Source: CAWATZ01 sp963784995 | GTDB taxonomy: Bacteria > Planctomycetota > Planctomycetia > Gemmatales > Gemmataceae | Direction of reading: 5' to 3' | DNA: 64,000 bases | NCBI GenBank assembly: GCA_963784995.1 | Contig: CAWATZ010000016.1 | Coordinates: 124,001 to 188,000, forward strand | Shown: piece by piece, positions 34,669-43,592 of the stretch | How positions within the stretch are numbered: position 1 is the stretch's first letter | Layout of the letters: the number at the start of each line of letters is the position of its first letter | Made by a program: the position numbers and the translations under genes | The notes under the pieces: generated by a model | What the model was told of the DNA's origin: nothing | The model's input: only the letters and a program-made list of their open reading frames with translations | The model's database searches: none

Positions 34669-35520
34669 GTGAAGGCATCTGTCGATTGGCTGGCCGGGAG
34701 TGGGGCGGAATTCAGCCCGGGGACGGGATCGTGTCGCTATGCCCAGCTGAAACACTATACGGCACGCTGCTGCGAATGGGGCGATGGACCGCCGCTGGTC
34801 CTGGTTCCGGGGATGGCGGGTGGATTCGAGCTGCTGGGACCGCTGGCTCGGCTGCTCGCCCGTCGGTATCGCGTCATTTCGTACCAGTTACGCGGCGAGG
34901 ACGATTGTTTCGCGCTGCGGCGCTGGTTTGGCCTGACCGACCTGGTGGAGGACCTGCGCGAGTTTCTGGACTGGTGTGGTCTGGAAGCGCCGCCGATCCT
35001 TGGGGTCTCCTTTGGCGGGGTGCTGGCCCTGGAGCTGGCCGCCCGCTGGCCCCGGCGTCTGCAGTCGCTGATCGTTCAGGGCACCGGCGTCCGGCTGGAG
35101 CGCGGCCTGATGCAGCAGATCGCGGCCGTGGTGCTGGCCCGCTACCCGCTGCCCGCGGACAATCCGTTCGTCAATCAGTTCTTCAATTTGCTCTTTGGCA
35201 GCCGGCAGGAGCCGGGGCCGCTGTTCGAGTTTGTCACGCGCCTGTGCTGGCAGACCGACCAGAGCGTGATGGCCCACCGCTTCCACCTGCTGCACTCCTA
35301 CGACATCCAGCCGCGGCTGCACCGGGTTCGCGTACCGGCCCTGATCCTGACGGGGACCCGCGACCTGGTGGTTTCCGAAGCCAGCCGGCTGGCCCTGGCC
35401 ACGGGGATTGCCGACGCTCGCCGGGTGGACCTGCCGGGGTGCGGCCACCTGGCGTTTTTGAGCCGGCCTGACCTGGTCGCGGCTGAGGTGTTGCGGTTTC
35501 TCTCCCCGAGTAAGCAGTAA
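34669..35520 (+). CDS. Alpha/beta hydrolase
   Basis: 283 residues from a GTG with GGGAGGAGAGG upstream; the frame is open to 34516. The fold motifs are LVLVPGMAGGFELLGPLARL (oxyanion strand), the nucleophile elbow GVSFGG, Asp in LILTGTRDLVV and the terminal catalytic His in LPGCGHLAFL. The LVPG...GEDD arrangement is like esterases or haloperoxidase-type hydrolases; the substrate cannot be told. It converges on the CvpA-like gene through a tight hairpin. Confidence 0.85.
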   Translation: MKASVDWLAGSGAEFSPGTGSCRYAQLKHYTARCCEWGDGPPLVLVPGMAGGFELLGPLARLLARRYRVISYQLRGEDDCFALRRWFGLTDLVEDLREFLDWCGLEAPPILGVSFGGVLALELAARWPRRLQSLIVQGTGVRLERGLMQQIAAVVLARYPLPADNPFVNQFFNLLFGSRQEPGPLFEFVTRLCWQTDQSVMAHRFHLLHSYDIQPRLHRVRVPALILTGTRDLVVSEASRLALATGIADARRVDLPGCGHLAFLSRPDLVAAEVLRFLSPSKQ

Positions 35521-35557
35521 GCAGTAATCAGTCACTGATTACTGATTACTGCTTACT
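35509..35557. repeat. Perfect hairpin of AGTAATC/AGTAAGC units between convergent genes
   Basis: Arms of 24 bp, 35509-35532 and 35534-35557, are exact reverse complements around a single C. It contains the hydrolase stop codon and touches the stop of the CvpA-like gene, so a terminator role for both is plausible. Confidence 0.9.
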
Positions 35558-36203
35558 GTGGTGCGGCCTCTGGTTCCGGCGGGGGCGGTGCCAGTTCGCC
35601 GTAGTACGTCATCGCCTCGCGGGTATCGTTGTAGCGCCGATAGCGGGCGTAGCGGAACTCGAACGAACTGTCCTTGTCGAATGCCTCGCCGCCCGCCGAG
35701 AAAGCACATTTGCTGGCCCGCTGCATCATCGCCAGCCAGACCCGGTCGGGAGGCAGCACGCGCCGCAAGGCCGCGTTGGGATCGGCCGGGTCCAGCACCT
35801 TGGGGTCGAAGTTCATGAAGTTCTCGTGCCAGGGCAGCGTTTGAAACAGGCAGAACAGGAACCCTGCCAGCAAATAGCCCGTCACCAGCCCGAAGAACCC
35901 GGCCCCGATCTGAAACAGGAGTGGATGATAGGTGATCTCGCTGTTGACCAGGCTATTGAGCGCGGACCGCAACAGCGCCAGCATCCCGGCAAACAGGGCC
36001 AGCAGGCTGACGGCATCCACGTAGCCTCCCAGACCCTCCGGGAACATGGGCTCCAGGAAGCTGGCGACCGGCTCGTACCAGTTGAACGCCACCAGACCTG
36101 ACACCAGCACGTTCACCAGCATGCAAAAGGCCGTGAAGACTCCTTCCTTCACGAAGGAATAGGCCACGGCGATCATCAGAATGAGCGTCAGGACGGCAGG
36201 CAT
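35553..36203 (-). CDS. CvpA-family membrane protein
   Basis: 216 residues with four membrane helices (about 2-22, 24-46, 62-85, 100-122). The LTLILMIAVAYSFVKEGVFTAF start and the RSALNSLVNSEITYHPLLFQIGAGFFGLVTGYLLAG segment match the CvpA/colicin V production pattern. The C-terminal third is soluble and ends in a Pro-rich tail. It lies downstream of the GspE-like ATPase on the same strand, separated by a hairpin. Confidence 0.75.
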   Translation of the reverse strand: MPAVLTLILMIAVAYSFVKEGVFTAFCMLVNVLVSGLVAFNWYEPVASFLEPMFPEGLGGYVDAVSLLALFAGMLALLRSALNSLVNSEITYHPLLFQIGAGFFGLVTGYLLAGFLFCLFQTLPWHENFMNFDPKVLDPADPNAALRRVLPPDRVWLAMMQRASKCAFSAGGEAFDKDSSFEFRYARYRRYNDTREAMTYYGELAPPPPEPEAAPQ

Positions 36204-36234
36204 GGTGGAACCACTTCAAGAAATCGGTCGCATC

Positions 36235-36288
36235 CGATTTATCGTTTCGCGTTCGCCGAATTCCCACCGAACGCGAAACGATAAATCG
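36235..36288. repeat. Perfect inverted repeat, 21-bp arms
   Basis: Arms 36235-36255 and 36268-36288 are exact reverse complements with a 12-base loop. It lies between the GspE-like gene and the CvpA-like gene and is AT-richer than its surroundings. It could attenuate the transcript that runs leftwards. Confidence 0.9.
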
Positions 36289-36299
36289 AATCGTTGGCG

Positions 36300-38009
36300 T
36301 CACTTGCACACACGCAGCACTTCCTGGATCGAGGTTTCGCCCTCGATCACCAGGCGCAGGCCATCTTCCTGCAGATACTTCATCCCATTCTTGACCGCTT
36401 CCTGACGGATGGCGCTCAGGTTGGGGTTCTCGCGGATCATGTCGCGCATCTTCTCGTTGAGGGTCAGCAACTCGTACACGCCGGTCCGGCCGCGGTAGCC
36501 GGACCCGCCGCAATGGGCGCACTCATTCACCGCGCCCGAGGCTTTCTCCTCCGGAGGGCGGTAGAAGTGCTTGATCTTGTCGGCCGGCAGGTTGGCCTTC
36601 TTGATCAGCTCGGCGTTGGGCTTGTACTTCTGCTTGCACTTGGGACAGAGGACGCGCACCAGGCGCTGGCCGAGGATGGCGCTGATGGCGTTGGCCACCA
36701 TGAACGGCGCTACCTTGTACTCCAGGAGCCGGCCCAGGGCCGTGACCGTGTCGTTGGCGTGCAGGGTGGTCAGCACCATGTGGCCGGTCTGGGCCGCCTG
36801 GCAGGCGATGTCCGCCGTCTCCTGATCGCGGATCTCGCCGACGTAAATCACGTCGGGGTCCTGGCGGAGGATGCTGCGCAGCTCGCTGGCAAAGGTCTTG
36901 CCCGCCTTGACGTTGATCTCGATCTGGGTCACGTTCGAGATCTGGTACTCGACCGGGTTCTCCAGGGTGATGACGTTGCGCTGGAAGCAATCGATTTCCC
37001 CCAGGCAGCCGTACAGGGTGGTGCTTTTGCCGGAGCCGGTGGGACCGCAGACGATGAACATGCCGTGCGGCTGGGTGACAATCTCCTGGAGCTGCTGCCG
37101 CATCTTGTCGCGCATGCCGAGTTGGCCCAGGCCGGTGATGCGTTTGGCCCGGTCGAGGATGCGCATGACCAGTTTCTCGCCGCCCACGCTGCCGGCCGTG
37201 GCCACGCGGAAATCGATCAGCGCACGCGTGTCGGTCGGGTCGGCCTTGGGGCGATTGGTGATCTCGCCGGCGAAGCTGCCGTCCTGCGGTTTGCGTTTCT
37301 CAGTGATGTCCAGGTTGGCCAGCACCTTGAAGATGTTGATGACCGACTCGCCCATCTGCCGGGTGAAGGGCGTGGCCGGCTGCATGAGGCCGTCGATGCG
37401 ATAGCGGACGGTCACCTCCTCCTTGCTCGGCTCCATGTGGATGTCGGTGCAGCGCATCTGGATGGCGTCGTAGACCAGTTCCAGGGCCGCCCGGTATCCC
37501 GGGGAGCCCTGAGCGCGATTGACGGTTCCACCGTCGTCCCGGCCGCTGGGGCTCTTGCTGTACAGCCGCAGCGGGATCGCCTTGGCTTCTTCTCCGGTGG
37601 CTTCCGCCTCGATCTTGATCTTGAGGTACTTGCGGGCCAGTTCCCGGAAATGCTCGGGAGTCAGCAGGCGCTCGTCGTCGGCGACTTTTTGGTTGCGATA
37701 CCAGACGTAGCCGAGGGTCGGTCCGATGGCCAGGAGCAGCAGGAGCAGAAAGGCGAGCAGGAAGCTCTCGACGGCCCAGGCCAGGAGCAAGCCGAGAACG
37801 CCCCCGGCAAAGACGGCGGTGTTGATCTGGCTGGCGGGCAGGTTCAGTTGCTCGGCGTCCTGATCGACCCACCAGCACAGGCGCGCCCAGACAAGGTAGA
37901 GCGCGACGATGATGCCGAGCTTGATCAGGCTGAAGTAACCGCCCGGCCCGCGCGGCACCGACCCGCTCTCGGCCAGGACCAGCTCCGGCAGGAGGAACAG
38001 GGCCAACAC
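36300..38009 (-). CDS. GspE/PilB-type secretion ATPase with N-terminal membrane anchor
   Basis: About 569 residues from a GTG at 38009. The frame stays open to an ATG at 38162, but that extension consists of a hairpin repeat. Three hydrophobic segments come first (LALFLLPELVLA, LIKLGIIVALYLVW, FLLAFLLLLLLAIGPTLGYVW). The type II/IV secretion ATPase core follows: DIHMEPSKEEVTVRYRIDGLM, Walker A GPTGSGKST, Walker B DVIYVGEIRDQETADIA, and the zinc-binding CPKCKQKY ... CAHCGGSGYRGRTG. The usual MshE/GspE N-terminal domain is absent and replaced by membrane helices. It probably acts with the neighbouring PilT-like ATPase. Confidence 0.85.
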   Translation of the reverse strand: MLALFLLPELVLAESGSVPRGPGGYFSLIKLGIIVALYLVWARLCWWVDQDAEQLNLPASQINTAVFAGGVLGLLLAWAVESFLLAFLLLLLLAIGPTLGYVWYRNQKVADDERLLTPEHFRELARKYLKIKIEAEATGEEAKAIPLRLYSKSPSGRDDGGTVNRAQGSPGYRAALELVYDAIQMRCTDIHMEPSKEEVTVRYRIDGLMQPATPFTRQMGESVINIFKVLANLDITEKRKPQDGSFAGEITNRPKADPTDTRALIDFRVATAGSVGGEKLVMRILDRAKRITGLGQLGMRDKMRQQLQEIVTQPHGMFIVCGPTGSGKSTTLYGCLGEIDCFQRNVITLENPVEYQISNVTQIEINVKAGKTFASELRSILRQDPDVIYVGEIRDQETADIACQAAQTGHMVLTTLHANDTVTALGRLLEYKVAPFMVANAISAILGQRLVRVLCPKCKQKYKPNAELIKKANLPADKIKHFYRPPEEKASGAVNECAHCGGSGYRGRTGVYELLTLNEKMRDMIRENPNLSAIRQEAVKNGMKYLQEDGLRLVIEGETSIQEVLRVCK

Positions 38010-38178
38010 TGACAAGGTGACAAGGTGACGGCGGGGGTTGCGCTCGGGCCGACAGGTCGGCCCTCGCTTCGGTGACAAGGTGACGAAGCGCGGCCAGGGT
38101 GCCGTCTCCGCTTGCCGGGGCCTGTCTCCTCGGTCCGCCGCTGGTTGCCTTGCCGTTGTCACCTTGTCACCTTGTCAG
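38009..38178. repeat. GTGACAAG-type compound inverted repeat
   Basis: Perfect 21-bp outer arms at 38009-38029 and 38158-38178 enclose 128 bases holding a further GGTGACAAGGTGACG unit. It overlaps the proposed start of the GspE-like gene, so the true start is uncertain. Confidence 0.85.
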
Positions 38179-38180
38179 CA

Positions 38181-39323
38181 TTACAGGATGCCGGCCGCCT
38201 GGAACTTGATGCCCTTGAAGACCATTTTCAGCTGTTCGGGGTTGGGGGCCACTTCCAGGGCGATTTCCTTTTCGCAGTCGCCGCGCTCCACCAGCTGCCG
38301 GAGGTTCTCGGTGAAATCGACCATCCCTTCCTTGTAGCCGATGACGATGGCGGCGGGCAGGTCACTGTCCCGGCCCTCGATAATCAGCTTTTTGATGAGC
38401 GGGTTGACGATCATGATCTCGTTGGTCGGCACCCGTCCCTTCTTGATGCCCTTGATCAGCTTCTGGGCCACGATCGCCCGGAGGTTGTTGGCCAGGGCCT
38501 GGCGGATGGCCGTGTGCTTGTCGGGCGGGAAGAGGTCGAGGATGCGGTTGATGGTCGTGCCGGCGCTGGCCGCGTGGATGGTGCCGAAAACCAGGTGGCC
38601 GGTCTCGGCGGCATGCACGGCGGCCTCGAAGGTCTCGACGTCGCGCAACTCACCGACGAGGATCACGTCGGGATCTTGCCGCACCGCGTCCTTGAGTGCC
38701 TTGTGCCAGTCCTTGCAGTCCAGGTAGATTTCCCGCTGGTTGAAGTAGGCTTTCCTGTCGGTGAAGGTGAACTCGATCGGGTCCTCGCAGGTGAGGATGT
38801 GCAGCGGCTCGCGCTCGGCGATGTAGTCGAGCATGGCCGCGATGGTGGTGCTCTTGCCCGAGCCGGTGACGCCGGCCAGCATCACCAGGCCTTCGGGGTA
38901 GACGCACAGTTTCTCCATCGTGTCGGGCAGACCCAGGTCCTTGAACTTGGGGATGGAGTTGTTGACGCGCCGGGCCACCAGCGACAGCCGGCCGCGCTGC
39001 TTGAAGAGGCTGACGCGGAAGCGGCACTCGTCCTGGCCGATGACGTAGGAATAATCGACGCCGCCTTCCTCGTCGAGGACCTTGCGCCGCTTGGCATCCA
39101 GCAGCGGCAGCAACAGCCGTTCCATGTCCTCCTGAGTGAGCGGCCGCATGTCGGCCCGGCGGATGTCGCCCTTGAGACGCATCATGGGCGGCAGGCCGAC
39201 CTTCAGATGCAAGTCGGAGCCCTCATGCTTCATCACCATGCGGAACAGCTTGTTGACCTCGGGTTCCCCGCGGCGTGGTTCCGGCGGAGGACTGTCGATT
39301 TTTTCCAGGTCGGCAGAAGCCAT
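38181..39323 (-). CDS. pilT: PilT-type twitching motility ATPase
   Basis: 380 residues with the full PilT pattern: an N-terminal domain including VMKHEGSDLHLKVGLPPMMRLKG, Walker A GVTGSGKST, ECEDPIEF-type Asp box (ILTCEDPIEFTF), Walker B DVILVGELRDVETFEAAVHAAETGHLVFGTIHA, and LRAIVAQKLIKGIKKGRVPTNEIMI (the AIRNLI-like region). Family knowledge: PilT hexamers power pilus retraction. It sits directly upstream of the GspE-like ATPase on the same strand. No pilin gene is in the window. Confidence 0.85.
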   Translation of the reverse strand: MASADLEKIDSPPPEPRRGEPEVNKLFRMVMKHEGSDLHLKVGLPPMMRLKGDIRRADMRPLTQEDMERLLLPLLDAKRRKVLDEEGGVDYSYVIGQDECRFRVSLFKQRGRLSLVARRVNNSIPKFKDLGLPDTMEKLCVYPEGLVMLAGVTGSGKSTTIAAMLDYIAEREPLHILTCEDPIEFTFTDRKAYFNQREIYLDCKDWHKALKDAVRQDPDVILVGELRDVETFEAAVHAAETGHLVFGTIHAASAGTTINRILDLFPPDKHTAIRQALANNLRAIVAQKLIKGIKKGRVPTNEIMIVNPLIKKLIIEGRDSDLPAAIVIGYKEGMVDFTENLRQLVERGDCEKEIALEVAPNPEQLKMVFKGIKFQAAGIL

Positions 39324-39369
39324 GACTGCGTTCTCCCAGGAGCGGATTTCCGCACGTGGGGTGTGCGGA

Positions 39370-40200
39370 CTACGTAACGGTGGTTATTCGGACCGGCACG
39401 CCGTGCTGGGCCAGGTAGGCCTTGGTGGCGGCGATGCCGTACTCATTGTAATGAAAAATACTGGCGGCGAGGGCGGCGTCGGCCTTGCCTTCGGTCAGGG
39501 CCCGCAGCAGATGCTCGGGGGAGCCCGCTCCGCCGCTGGCGACCACGGGAATGCCGACCGCCTCGGCCACGGCCCGCGTCATGGGCAGGTCATAGCCCGC
39601 CTTGGTTCCGTCGGCGTCCATCGAGGTCAGCACGATTTCGCCCGCGCCCAGCTCCTCGACCCGCCGGGCCCAGGCCACGGCTTCCAGTCCTGTCGGCACT
39701 CGGCCGCCGTTGACGTGGACTTCCCACCACTCGTCCCCCTCACCCGGAACGCCACGGAGGGCGTTCCCTGCAGCGCCGCCGGGGGGGCGGGGTTTCCGCA
39801 CTCGCCGCGGATCGATGTTCACCACCGTGGCACAGCGGCCGAACTTCCGACTGACGGCGGTGACCAACTCGGGGGTCTTGACCGCCGCCGAGTTGATGCT
39901 GACCTTCTCGGCCCCGGCCTGGATCAGCCGGGTGGCGTCCTCCAGGGTGCGAATACCGCCGCCGACGGTGAAGGGCATGAAGATCTCTTCCGCCACCCGC
40001 CGCACGACGTCGAGCATGATCGCGCGGCCTTCGTGGCTGGCGCTGATGTCGAGAAAGACCAGCTCATCGGCTCCCTGTTCCTCGTAGCGGCGAGCGACCT
40101 CAACGGGATCGCCGGCGTCGCGCAGGTTGAGGAAGTTGATGCCCTTGACGACCCGGCCCTGGTTGACGTCAAGACAGGGAATGATCCGCTTGGTGAGCAT
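39370..40200 (-). CDS. hisF: Imidazole glycerol phosphate synthase subunit HisF, with an insertion
   Basis: 276 residues, a complete (beta/alpha)8 cyclase. Asp11 (IIPCLDVNQGRVVKG) and Asp130 (VVNIDPRR) are both at the canonical catalytic positions. Phosphate-binding loops are PFTVGGGIRT and PVVASGGAGSPEHL. Family knowledge: with HisH it forms imidazole glycerol phosphate in histidine synthesis. Between Asp130 and the conserved WEVHVNGGR about 20 extra residues (KPRPPGGAAGNALRGVPGEG) are present, encoded by a GC-rich segment containing a small palindrome. The family is normally about 255 residues. No other his gene is adjacent. Confidence 0.95.
   Translation of the reverse strand: MLTKRIIPCLDVNQGRVVKGINFLNLRDAGDPVEVARRYEEQGADELVFLDISASHEGRAIMLDVVRRVAEEIFMPFTVGGGIRTLEDATRLIQAGAEKVSINSAAVKTPELVTAVSRKFGRCATVVNIDPRRVRKPRPPGGAAGNALRGVPGEGDEWWEVHVNGGRVPTGLEAVAWARRVEELGAGEIVLTSMDADGTKAGYDLPMTRAVAEAVGIPVVASGGAGSPEHLLRALTEGKADAALAASIFHYNEYGIAATKAYLAQHGVPVRITTVT
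39746..39767. repeat. Small palindrome inside hisF
   Basis: GGAACGC and GCGTTCC flank eight bases. The palindrome is embedded in the segment that adds about 20 residues to HisF, and looks like a minor relative of the other translated palindromic inserts. Confidence 0.65.
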
Positions 40201-40428
40201 TCCAGACCCGAGGGCTCCCGCTCTCGGCTCGCCGGGTTGTTGAACAAATCGCCAGCTTTTACTTTAGGGCACCGGAGAGAAGCGGTCAACAAGAACCCGG
40301 AGTGCGGCGACCTGTCAATCACCTCGGCAGCGATTGGGGTTTCTGTGCAAGTTGCTGTGCAAATCGGTCACCCCTCCCCGACACAGAAAGTGTGAGAAGA
40401 AGGCACCATGATCGTCTCAACCCTCCGA

Positions 40429-41546
40429 TCAGAGCAGCAACGCGACCCCGAAATGTTTTCGCAAGGCCCTTTCCACGGGCGCGCTGAAGTGGTTGTTCTC
40501 CAGGTTCAGCTCCACCAGGCTCCCCAGATAGAGGAGACCGGGCGACGATCCTTCCATCCTCATCGTTCAGGCCGCACCGATTCAAGTGCAAATGCGTCAG
40601 ACCCCGCGAAGGAAGGCAAGGTCGCAAACCGCTGGAACCGCTCGTGCCATTCCGGGTTGTTGCCGAGGTGCAGTTGCCTGAACCGGGCATAGCCCGGACA
40701 ATCGACTTCCGGATGGGGAGCGTTCAGAGGATCGCTCTGGTCGTACTCCATGCGCACGACCGCCAGTCGGGGAAGACGCTGGCTCATGGCCAGGGTGTTC
40801 AAACCCAGCAGGCCAATCTGGTTCCGAGAGATTTCCAGGATGGCAAGCCGCCCCAGGGCCGGGCACTGCGCCAGCGCCTCCATCTCCCAAAAGCGGCCGC
40901 GAACGCCGTTCAGGAGCAGGTGTTCCAGGCCGACCAGGTGCTCCGAGCGGGCCAGGTAGCGAAGGCTGTCCCAGCCAATCTCGGTCCCGGAGAGGTCGAG
41001 CTTGCGAATGCGGCGCAGGGCCGGGGATTGAGCCAGCGACTCCATCGAAGCCAGGGGGTCGGTCCGGCTCAAATCCAGCACGGTAATGCCGCGCGCCAGC
41101 GGGCACTCCAGCGTCAGCGGCAAAACCTCCGGCTGGTTCTTGATGTCCAGGTGCAGCGTTTCCACCCAGGCCAGCGCCTCGGAATCGGCCATGCCCGGCG
41201 CCCGGCAATTGAGCAGCTGCCGGCCCTGGACCTCGACTGCCAGCAGCCCCCGATCCCACCACCAGTCGGTGATCAGGTCTTCCAGCACCAGCGACTCGAC
41301 CCAATCGACCTCGTGCTGCCGGCGCTGCTCCCGGATGCTCGCCTGCACGGCAGGGCGTTCCGGGTCGGTCACGGTCATGCGTGCCAGGCGGCACTGCAAG
41401 CGGACGAACTGACCGCGGGCCCGGTCCACGGCCAGCGGACTGTCCTCCAGGAAGTCGGCCAGGATCAGGCGCGGGGTGTCGTCATTGGGGTGATCCTTGC
41501 ACTCGGCCAGCAGGGCCAGGACTTCGGGGCGGGCGGAAGAACACAT
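40429..41546 (-). CDS. TIGR02996-type leucine-rich repeat protein, frameshifted at its C-terminus
   Basis: The main frame (40560-41546, 328 residues) starts with the TIGR02996 repeat-companion domain typical of Gemmata: ALLAECKDHPNDDTPRLILA, then DFLEDSPLAVDRARGQFVRL. Irregular leucine-rich repeats follow (GITVLDLSRTDPLASMESLAQSPALRRIRKLDLSGTEIG). Beyond 40620 the repeat pattern continues in other frames: LTHLHLNRCGLND, then YLGSLVELNLENNHFSAPVE, to a stop at 40429. Two one-base shifts, near 40605 and 40545, are therefore likely. Function is unknown; the family is lineage-specific. Confidence 0.7.
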
Positions 41547-41627
41547 GAAACGGGTCCTCGTGGGGAGATTCCCAGTTGTCTCTCAGATCGAGATGCCGCG
41601 GCCGCGAAAGGTTCGCTGCCGCCCCAA

Positions 41628-41658
41628 CGCGCTCCGCTGCGCGTCGCGGCTAAACAAA
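41628..41658. repeat. Solo half of the GCGCTCCGCTGCGCG hairpin
   Basis: These 31 bases are identical to the right arm of the hairpin at 45135-45165, but the matching left arm is reduced to a GCCGCGGCCGCG remnant. It lies upstream of the leucine-rich protein gene, in the divergent region before the glycosyltransferase. Confidence 0.85.
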
Positions 41659-41765
41659 TCCTTTGAAGTCTGATCTTGCTCCGACTGCCCTCCTCGCTTA
41701 TACGCGCTTCTCGCGGACGCCCCAGGCATCCAGCCGCTTTCTCTTCCCTTCCATCCAGGTTGACC

Positions 41766-43520
41766 ATGAACCCAGCCATTCTTCTCGAACCGCGTCTCTC
41801 GTTTCGGGATTACCTGCTCCTGCTGGCCGGGGCCGTCCTGCTCTTTGGCCTGGCCATCGCTCCGGGAACGTCGCTGACCGGCCATCAATCCGTCCTGGCC
41901 CAGAACAGCCGGGAAATGCTGGCCGGCGGCGACTTCTTGGTCCCCACCATCGGCGGCGAGCCGTGGCTGGAGCGGCCGCCTCTGCCCGACTGGATCCTCT
42001 GCGGGGTCTACACCCTCTTCGGCACCTCTGCCAACGATCGCGTCGCCCGCTTCACCGCCGCGATCATGGCCACCCTGACCGTGCTGCTGGTCGGCTGGAT
42101 GGCCGGCGTCCTCCTCGGCCGGCGACAGGCTTTCCTCGCTTGCCTGGCCCTGGCCACTTCTTACGAATTCTACGTCTTCGCCACCAATCCCGAAGCCGAC
42201 ATCTTCCTCTGTGCCATTGTGACAGCGGCCCTGGCGCTGTTCGTCAAGCTGGAGTTCGCCAGCGGCCCCGAAGCGCAGGATCAGCGCGTCTCCTTCCTGG
42301 GCGGTCGTTCGTGGACAATGCTGGCCTTCTTCTTCATGCTCGGCCTGACCAACCAGGCCAAGGGGCTGATCTTCGGCACGCTGATGGTCGCCGTCCCCGT
42401 GGCCAGTTTCCTGCTGCTAAACGCAGCGCAGGCTAAAGCCTGCGGCTACAGGCGGCTGCGACGCTACGTCTGGCTGTGGGGCTGGCTGCTTTTCCTGGCG
42501 GTGTCGCTGGCCTGGCCGCTGGCCGTCTACGTTCGCTATCCGGAGATCCGCAACCTCTGGCTGGAGCATTACCTGGGCCGGTTCTGCAAGGGGTACATGC
42601 GCGAGCCGGTCTGGTACTACCTGGCGACCCTGCCGGTGATCCTGCTGCCGTGGACCTGGCCTGCCCTGGTCGGACTGTGGCAGACACGCAAGGAGGCCCT
42701 GACCCAGGCCGGCTCGCGGGAGCGCTTCCTGTGGTGCTGGGCCTTGCTGGTGCCGCTGATCTTCTCGATCCCCCAGGGGAAGCATCACCACTACCTGCTG
42801 CACTGTCTGCCGGCCTGGGCCCTGCTGGCCGGCCGGGGGGCGGTGGTCCTCTGGGAAGGGATGCAGCGCTCGACCGGTTTCTGGTCGCCGGTCCTGTGGT
42901 CCTTGCTGCTCCTGGCGATCCCAGGAGACGTGGCCCTGGTGCTGCTGCAGAACCGCGTTCCCGGTCCCGCGTGGCTTGTCCCGGTGCTGCTGCTTGCCTG
43001 GCCCCTGCTTCTGACCGCGGGCAGCTGGCTGCTGTGCCGGCAACGCGGCGGACTGGCCCTTGGCGGACTGTTCGGCCTGTTGCTGACGGTCTTTGCGTCC
43101 ATCTCGTTCTACGAGGCCCATGTCATTGACGGCTACGGGCCGGATCGCCAGTTCCTGCGGCAGGCCCGGAAAGTGGCCACGTTCGACCGACCCCTGTTCG
43201 CCTGCTTCGACTGGTGGCGGCCTCTGGAAACCTTCTGGCTGCTGTACCACGCCGATTCGCAGGTCATTCTGGTGCGCGACATGATCGCCTGCTGGCAGCA
43301 CCCGCGCCGCCAGGAGACCATCTACATCCTGGCCCGGAGGCTGGATCGCCGGGACCTGGAGAAGGTGGGCACCGTCGAGGAGGTGCTGGCCAGTCAGCAC
43401 ACCCGGGCCGAGAAATACCCCGAGGAACGCCGGGTGCTGTTCCGGCTGCGTTTCCATCCGCGGATCGACAAGGCTACTCTGCCTTCGCTGGTTCGCTACA
43501 ATCGCGGTATCCTTTTCTGA
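41766..43520 (+). CDS. ArnT-like glycosyltransferase of family 39 type
   Basis: 584 residues with about twelve membrane helices. The first large loop has the acidic pattern of GT-C enzymes and the conserved REML.GGDFLVPTIGGEPWLERPPLPDW segment (aminoarabinose transferase/PMT type). Family knowledge: these use polyprenyl-phosphate sugars to modify lipid A or proteins outside the membrane. The start is the ATG after TTGACC. A small palindrome (42427-42444) is translated as AAQAKACGY in a loop. The soluble C-terminal part (from about 470) has a beta-rich region. Confidence 0.8.
   Translation: MNPAILLEPRLSFRDYLLLLAGAVLLFGLAIAPGTSLTGHQSVLAQNSREMLAGGDFLVPTIGGEPWLERPPLPDWILCGVYTLFGTSANDRVARFTAAIMATLTVLLVGWMAGVLLGRRQAFLACLALATSYEFYVFATNPEADIFLCAIVTAALALFVKLEFASGPEAQDQRVSFLGGRSWTMLAFFFMLGLTNQAKGLIFGTLMVAVPVASFLLLNAAQAKACGYRRLRRYVWLWGWLLFLAVSLAWPLAVYVRYPEIRNLWLEHYLGRFCKGYMREPVWYYLATLPVILLPWTWPALVGLWQTRKEALTQAGSRERFLWCWALLVPLIFSIPQGKHHHYLLHCLPAWALLAGRGAVVLWEGMQRSTGFWSPVLWSLLLLAIPGDVALVLLQNRVPGPAWLVPVLLLAWPLLLTAGSWLLCRQRGGLALGGLFGLLLTVFASISFYEAHVIDGYGPDRQFLRQARKVATFDRPLFACFDWWRPLETFWLLYHADSQVILVRDMIACWQHPRRQETIYILARRLDRRDLEKVGTVEEVLASQHTRAEKYPEERRVLFRLRFHPRIDKATLPSLVRYNRGILF
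42427..42444. repeat. Small perfect palindrome inside the glycosyltransferase gene
   Basis: CGCAGGCT-AA-AGCCTGCG. Eight-base arms with a two-base loop, translated in frame within a loop between membrane helices. Confidence 0.7.
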
Positions 43521-43592
43521 GCGGACAAGCTGGTACATTGGCCCGTGGGGGCCCGAAGCTGTCCGCTCCGCACCACACCTGGAGAGGCATCC

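Noticed and set aside
34288..34755. 155-residue open frame on the minus strand
   Set aside because: No domain, unusual composition, overlaps the start of a convincing hydrolase gene.
38009..38162. Extending the GspE-like protein to the ATG at 38162
   Set aside because: The extra 51 residues are encoded by the GTGACAAG hairpin and precede the first hydrophobic segment; kept as an uncertainty rather than as the call.
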